Origin: JBFLVQ01 sp040758525
GTDB taxonomy: Bacteria > Acidobacteriota > Blastocatellia > Chloracidobacteriales > JADJPF01
Assembly: GCA_040758525.1 (NCBI GenBank)
Contig: JBFLVQ010000284.1
Coordinates: 1-11,165, forward strand
Length of the DNA: 11,165 nt
Direction: 5' to 3'
Position numbers and translations under genes: made by a program. Below the pieces are notes generated by a model, which was not told where the DNA came from, searched no databases, and was given only the letters and a program-made list of their open reading frames with translations. The first letter of the stretch is position 1; every line of letters starts with the position of its first letter. Shown here in pieces: positions 7,301 to 11,165 of this stretch.

Positions 7301-7794
7301 GCACTAAGTAGGCTACCTTCTGCAAATAACTTTTGTGCAGCAACTAGATTGGTATCTTTAGCGATAGCTGGGCGTAATTCTGCAATATTGATCTCGTATT
7401 TACCTGGGGAAACTTTCTCTTCAGGAGATCGCACTTCGAGTCTGTAGTCACCAGCTCTCTCTGTTACTAGAAAAAGTGGTTCTGGTCCTGCTACTCCATT
7501 AGGGCTATCAACTTCAGCAAGCTTGTTCTCATCTGGGTCAAAGATCGAGACAACTACATCTATGCCTTTCTGTTGAACAACTATATGCAGGTATTGTCCT
7601 GTGGTAAGACTAATCTGATAGGAATGATGTTCCCCACCCTGCAACTCTCGTTCAACAGGCTTGCCTTGTTCTAGCCTACGTATATCATCTTTGTGATTGT
7701 CAGTTGTGATAATAACTGGCTGCTCTATTGGAAGCACTATCATCTCTGATATTGCTGCTTGGCAGGGTAAGATTAGCAGGAGTAGCAATAACAT
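4330..7794 (-). CDS. Exported PPC-TPR-CHAT protein (caspase-like peptidase domain)
   Basis: A 1154-residue protein. Residues 1-14 are a hydrophobic signal-like stretch ending PCQAA; it lacks a basic start, and Pro before the Cys makes a lipoprotein unlikely. Residues about 48-140 resemble a PPC beta-sandwich, a domain common in secreted proteins. Residues 195-554 are nine TPR units of exactly 40 residues, each with an LGEYQKALDYYNQAL-like core, then a degenerate tenth (555-594). A helical linker leads to the CHAT domain, about 810-1154. This is a caspase-like (clan CD type) fold with the catalytic pair His998 in VHYATHGF and Cys1046 in VVLSACRSG. CHAT proteins of this layout are usually taken as peptidases whose TPR array binds a partner or target; no substrate is visible here. 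A stop seven codons upstream leaves the ATG at 7794 as the start, with a weak AGAG six bases before it. The gene follows the NRPS gene by 185 bp on the same strand. Confidence 0.92.
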   Translation of the reverse strand: MLLLLLLILPCQAAISEMIVLPIEQPVIITTDNHKDDIRRLEQGKPVERELQGGEHHSYQISLTTGQYLHIVVQQKGIDVVVSIFDPDENKLAEVDSPNGVAGPEPLFLVTERAGDYRLEVRSPEEKVSPGKYEINIAELRPAIAKDTNLVAAQKLFAEGSLLSAQGMAESSRQAIAKYQAALLEWRIVGNQKMEAETLARIGIIYNFLGENQTALDYFNQVLLILRSVDNKELEVITLRYIGGIYNLLGESQKALDCATQALSLVRLIGNQNLEASILSGVGVIYRSLGENLKALDYFNQALILARSIGDRYNEALVLNSMSVVYRSLGEDLKALDHLNQALPLARTVADQGLEADILTGIGTVYYTLGENQKALDYFNQALVFLRTLGARRLESYALNNIGSIYDSLGEYQRALDYYNQALALRRATGDRSGEANTLTNIGRIYKSLGEYQKALDYFNQAMVLEKAASNRRLEANTLGNIGVVYSSLGEYEKALDYYNQALLLFHAVGDRELEANTLNNIGRTYSILGENQKAVDYFNQALLLGKDIGNRTVTAVALFGIARFKRDSGELKAALTLTEQALTIIESLRSKFDIKELRASYSASVHDRYEFYIDLLMRLHQEQPAAGYDALALQASERARARTLLEALAEARVDIRQGINPDLLERERNLRQELNVKAEYLFRLLNSKHTTEQEDTVRRDTERITDELQKVEALIYKNSPHYAALKYPQPLTSSEIQQQVLDDNTLLLEYALGSEQSYLWAVTTNSITSYKLPKRADVEAAALRVYQLFIARPRKSFETNKRLLQRLKRLEVDITEATAQLSRMVLAPVAEHLNKKRLLIVSEGLLQYVPFAALPIPNSLDKPTRRYRFSTPLIINHEVINLPSASSLALQREELAVRPIAPKEIAIFANPVFSIQDRRVKVPINTIEKKPDNVATNSLEKILSGLEPIPETEQMAKEIISLLPKSASRLLLGFDANLTMATQQEIGQYKIVHYATHGFLNPNPELSGIVLSLFNAEGKQQQGFLSAAAIFNLNLPADLVVLSACRSGLALAPEESDNPRTVKQVLDKSKDLGLTGLTRGFVYAGAARVMVTLWNIPVTATTELMVRFYKQMLGTKKLSAVAALRAAQIQMLKQPRWQNPYYWAAFVINGEYR
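6133..7212 (-). repeat. Nine tandem 120-bp units encoding TPR repeats
   Basis: Within the CHAT gene, the stretch encoding residues 195-554 is nine units of exactly 120 bp with no insertion or deletion. The phrase encoding ALDYFNQAL recurs at each step (for example near 6170, 6290, 6410 and 6530), with clear base differences between units. The array is therefore an expanded but diverged protein repeat rather than a recent duplication. Confidence 0.9.
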
Positions 7795-7839
7795 ATTTAT
7801 CTCTTTGATTTTTTAAATTTGGTATTGGTCAATATTAAA

Positions 7840-7868
7840 ATTTTGCTCCAAATCTCCGATTTTGCCAA
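7840..7868 (-). promoter_or_regulatory. Candidate sigma-70-like promoter for the CHAT gene
   Basis: On the minus strand, TTGGCA (7863-7868) and CAAAAT (7840-7845) are 17 bp apart, which would give a leader of roughly 40 bases before the ATG at 7794. The -10 match is only fair. The surrounding gap (7795-7979) shows no clear terminator for the NRPS gene, so transcription from upstream may also reach the CHAT gene. Confidence 0.3.
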
Positions 7869-7979
7869 GCCCTGATATTAGGAAACTTCTCCTTAAAGTA
7901 TCCTTAACAACAGATCAGCAATCAGAAAAGAGTTTTATCTATGATGTATATAAATTGAGTACTGCTGAAGAGTATCTAC

Positions 7980-10900
7980 CTATGTTGGCGCGTCGAGAAA
8001 CCCATTGCGAATAAAGTAGGAGAAATATCTCATCAATAAGTCATTATTTAGTTGTGGACAAGCAATACTGGCCCCTACTAATCCTTGCTGTGTGTTTCGG
8101 CAGTTATATCGTGGCTCGAAGGGAGTCTTCCATCCTAACAATTGTAATGCACGTAAAGCTAAGCTAGAGATAACTCGACCAGGTAAAGAGCCCTGCTTCC
8201 CTTTTCCTGGAGTCTGTTCAGTAAAGATTGAGATAAGTGGCAATAGTGCATTCTCTTTAAGACCCTGGTTAGCAGCAATTAATTTAGTTATCCACTCATC
8301 ATAGGAGATTAGTTTAATCGTATAACCATATTGCTCGATCCATTTGACCAGATCGTTCCATTTAATACGTTGTGGATTAACTAGGTGAAAGTTTTTTCCT
8401 TGCTCACTAGGCTGTTTTGATAAATGCACAATGGCTCTACAGATGTAGTCAACTGGTGTGATATCTTCTGAGTAATTTAGCATAGGCGCGCTACCTAGTT
8501 GTATACACCCTTTTATCATTCTGAATAAGATATCATTAGTATTTGAAACTCCTGTACGACTATCTCCTGTCACTCGACCTAATCGATAGATAGAACATGG
8601 TATTCCCCTAGATCTAGCCAATCCGATCAACCGTTCTGCTACCCACTTGCTCTGTAGGTAACCACCTGTCAGATTAACACCTGAATCGAGATTATCATCT
8701 TCTAATAAATCTTTACCGGCTCTGCTAATATCAAAGACACCTAAAGTGGAAATGTAATGAACTGGTTTAATCCTAGATTGGCTTGCTAAGCGTAAGATTT
8801 CTTGTGTGCCAAGCACATTAGTAGGCTTAAGGATTTGATAAGGATAAATAAAGTTGACAAAAGCGCCATTATGATAAATAGCATCAATCTCCTCAGCCAG
8901 TCTAGCAAATTGCTCTGGTGAAAGACCTAAAAGCGGTTGTGAAAGATCTCCAACAACAACAATGATTCGCGATTTTAAAGAATCATGCCAAAGTAGCAAT
9001 GATTTAAGTTTTTCTTGAATTTTCCTCGTCCCATCTTCAACATCGCAAGCCCGTACTAGGCAATATATCTTTGCATCAGTATGTTCCAGTAGAGCCGATA
9101 ATAAAAATGTGCCAACAAAACCTGTTGCCCCTGTCAACAAGATATGAGAAAGCTTGGCTACACCGCCCATTGCTGTTGTTGAAACTCTAATGGTCGGGTC
9201 AAGAACAGCCTCTTGAATTAAATCAGGATTTTCTAAAGGAACGGCATCTTCTGATACCTGTACAACAAGTGCCTCGTCAATTGTGTGAGCCAGTTCAGCC
9301 AAGGTTGGAGATTGAAAGAGCGAGTGTATCGCAAGCTTTACCCTAAAGGTTTCACGTATACGGAAAATAAGACGGGCAACCAATAACGAATGGCCACCTA
9401 GCTTAAAAAAGTCATCATTAATACCGACCCGTTTGCCACCCAGTAGCTCAGACCATATATTAGCTAATAACTGTTCTGTATTAGTGCGTGCAGCCACAAA
9501 TGGTACTATGGCAACACTAATATCAGCACGCATTAATAATGCTTGTCGATCCACTTTACCATTACTTGTAAGAGGCATTTTTTCTAATAACAGAAATGCT
9601 GAAGGGATCATATAATCAGGCAATCTCTCGGTTAAGAAAATTTGCACATCGCTTACCAAGCGTGCTGGACCATCTTGGCAAAAATTCACATCACTCTGAT
9701 CTGGTACAAGATAGGCGATAAGTTGTTTATCTCCCATAGTATCTTGCCTAACTATAACAGCAGCCTGCTGGATAGCTCTATGCTCGGTCAATACAAGTTC
9801 AATCTCAGACAATTCAACCCGAAACCCACGAATCTTAACCTGCTGATCGATACGGCCCAAATACTCTAGATTGCCATTAGATAAATAGCGTGCTAGATCG
9901 CCGCTTCTATATAGACGAGCGCCTGGTTTATAACTGAATGGATGTGGAATAAACCTTTCTGCTGTTAACTCCGGGCGATTCAAATAACCACGTGCTAGTC
10001 CAACTCCACCTATATACAGTTCACCTGCAACACCTGTTGGTACAAGGTTGAGGTGCCTATCCAATATATAAATCTGTGTATTGCTAATTGGCCGACCAAT
10101 CGGCACAGCGCCTATTGTGCTGTCTTCAACTTCATATACACAACATCCCACAGTTGTTTCTGTAGGACCATACTCATTTATAATCTTTGTTTGTGGAGCA
10201 TAATCACGCCATAAGGAAAGGCTATTGCTCCAGAGTGCTTCACCTCCAACAATAACTCTTTCTGTTATTCCCTGTAGATCTTCTTTTGGCAAAAGTTGAT
10301 TTAGCCATTCCAAGTGTGCAGGAGTGATCTTAATTAGACTGAATCCCTTCTCTTTAAGCAGACAAGAGCTGAGACCCTCCAATCCAAATTCTTCTGGAAT
10401 GAGTAGTACTTGCCGACCTACTAATAATGGAGCAAGCAGACTAGTAATGGTGAGATCAAAGCTGATCGTGGAATGTATAGGAGTACCTTTTCCTTGTGCT
10501 ACTTTGTAATTCTCTATACACCAGCTAAGATAATTAACCAGCGCATTATGAGATATCATCACTCCCTTTGGTTTACCAGTTGAACCTGATGTGTAGATAA
10601 CATATGCCAAGTTGGCTGGTGTCATAACATAGGCTGGATTGCTTTCGCTCTCCTGTCCAAGCAGACTCTCTATTGAGTCTAAGCAGATATATCTCGCTGC
10701 ATACTTCGGTAATAATGGTAACCATCTCTCTTTTGTTAACACTAAATCTGCTTGTGCATCTGACAAAATAAAATTTAATCGTTGCGTTGGACATTCTAGA
10801 TCAAGAGGCAAATAGGCAGCGCCAGCCTTAAGAATGCCTAGCAAAGCAACCAGCATCTCGCAAGAACGTTCTAGATAGATTCCTACTCTAGCCTCTGGTC

Positions 10901-11165
10901 TTACTCCTAACCGATTTAAGTAATGCGCTAATCTATTGGCACGCTGGTTTAGTTCAGAAAAACTCAGTAAATATCCATTTGAAGTTACTGCAATATTTGC
11001 TGGAACTAGCTCTGCCTGAATCTCAAATAATTGATGGAAACATTGATCGTGAGGATAATCTGCTTGCGTATTGTTAAATTCAATTAACAGTCTTGTTCTT
11101 TCCTCGACATTAACAATGTTCAATTTACTAATAGGGATTTGTGGCTCAGTCAACATACTAATCAG
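7980..11165 (-). CDS. NRPS terminal module: A (Asn-type)-PCP-reductase; 5' end off window
   Basis: The frame is open to the right edge. Numbering from the first in-window ATG (11156), residues 1-30 look like the linker between a condensation and an adenylation domain, so the true start probably lies outside. Adenylation domain about 35-545: YTSGSTGKPKG at 188-198, NEYGPTE at 327-333, YRSGD at 416-420, NGKVDR at 532-537. Ten specificity residues (D234, L235, T238, K276, I302, G304, E328, V336, G337, K534) read DLTKIGEVGK, one conservative change from the asparagine code DLTKLGEVGK. Carrier protein about 558-628, with phosphopantetheine Ser590 in FFKLGGHSLL. Thioester reductase about 668-1050: TGATGFVG at 675-682 binds NAD(P)H, with Ser803/Thr804, Tyr833 and Lys837 as catalytic residues. 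The last module would thus load Asn and release the peptide reductively as an aldehyde or alcohol; no thioesterase is present. The CHAT gene lies downstream. Confidence 0.93.
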   Translation of the reverse strand: MISMLTEPQIPISKLNIVNVEERTRLLIEFNNTQADYPHDQCFHQLFEIQAELVPANIAVTSNGYLLSFSELNQRANRLAHYLNRLGVRPEARVGIYLERSCEMLVALLGILKAGAAYLPLDLECPTQRLNFILSDAQADLVLTKERWLPLLPKYAARYICLDSIESLLGQESESNPAYVMTPANLAYVIYTSGSTGKPKGVMISHNALVNYLSWCIENYKVAQGKGTPIHSTISFDLTITSLLAPLLVGRQVLLIPEEFGLEGLSSCLLKEKGFSLIKITPAHLEWLNQLLPKEDLQGITERVIVGGEALWSNSLSLWRDYAPQTKIINEYGPTETTVGCCVYEVEDSTIGAVPIGRPISNTQIYILDRHLNLVPTGVAGELYIGGVGLARGYLNRPELTAERFIPHPFSYKPGARLYRSGDLARYLSNGNLEYLGRIDQQVKIRGFRVELSEIELVLTEHRAIQQAAVIVRQDTMGDKQLIAYLVPDQSDVNFCQDGPARLVSDVQIFLTERLPDYMIPSAFLLLEKMPLTSNGKVDRQALLMRADISVAIVPFVAARTNTEQLLANIWSELLGGKRVGINDDFFKLGGHSLLVARLIFRIRETFRVKLAIHSLFQSPTLAELAHTIDEALVVQVSEDAVPLENPDLIQEAVLDPTIRVSTTAMGGVAKLSHILLTGATGFVGTFLLSALLEHTDAKIYCLVRACDVEDGTRKIQEKLKSLLLWHDSLKSRIIVVVGDLSQPLLGLSPEQFARLAEEIDAIYHNGAFVNFIYPYQILKPTNVLGTQEILRLASQSRIKPVHYISTLGVFDISRAGKDLLEDDNLDSGVNLTGGYLQSKWVAERLIGLARSRGIPCSIYRLGRVTGDSRTGVSNTNDILFRMIKGCIQLGSAPMLNYSEDITPVDYICRAIVHLSKQPSEQGKNFHLVNPQRIKWNDLVKWIEQYGYTIKLISYDEWITKLIAANQGLKENALLPLISIFTEQTPGKGKQGSLPGRVISSLALRALQLLGWKTPFEPRYNCRNTQQGLVGASIACPQLNNDLLMRYFSYFIRNGFLDAPT

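Noticed and set aside
7755..7794. Lipoprotein signal on the CHAT protein (Cys11)
   Set aside because: The residues before the Cys are Ile-Leu-Pro, and Pro does not fit the lipobox position before Cys.

Overview
This is a bacterial window, moderately AT-rich by eye, with six protein genes and no recognisable RNA gene, transposon or CRISPR array. The organism cannot be named from the sequence alone. A secreted PPC-TPR-CHAT protein, a terminal nonribosomal peptide synthetase (NRPS) module and a KirBac channel together suggest a metabolically complex environmental bacterium. Acidobacteriota of the Blastocatellia type or Cyanobacteria would fit, with low confidence.

Left part (1-2880). A minus-strand gene runs off the left edge. 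It has an Ada-type methyl-acceptor zinc domain followed by an AraC-type helix-turn-helix and resembles Ada-AlkA fusions of alkylation repair. After 372 bp without a gene comes a plus-strand pyruvoyl-dependent decarboxylase of the phosphatidylserine decarboxylase superfamily. It carries the extra N-terminal domain found in PsiD-like aromatic amino acid decarboxylases. Two successive RNA hairpins follow it. Next is a plus-strand four-helix membrane protein of the DUF1772 (anthrone oxygenase-like) type.

Middle part (2897-4329). A full-length KirBac-type inward-rectifier potassium channel lies on the minus strand and converges on the DUF1772 gene with only 16 bp between them. Its upstream region has no gene but holds short direct repeats, a hairpin touching the start codon, and inverted repeats that may end the next transcript.

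Right part (4330-11165). Two large minus-strand genes follow one another. The upstream one, which enters from the right edge, is the end of an NRPS with domain order adenylation, carrier protein, thioester reductase. Its specificity residues read DLTKIGEVGK, the asparagine-type code, and the reductase predicts release as an aldehyde or alcohol. The downstream one is an exported 1154-residue protein with a PPC-like domain, nine exactly 40-residue TPR units plus a degenerate tenth, and a C-terminal caspase-like CHAT domain with its His and Cys in place. No clear terminator separates them, so read-through is possible.

The most interesting reading is speculative. A peptide ending in asparaginal is what would inhibit a clan CD cysteine peptidase that cuts after Asn, and a clan CD-type (CHAT) protein lies directly downstream. 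The PsiD-like decarboxylase beside a DUF1772 protein is a second pair worth testing.
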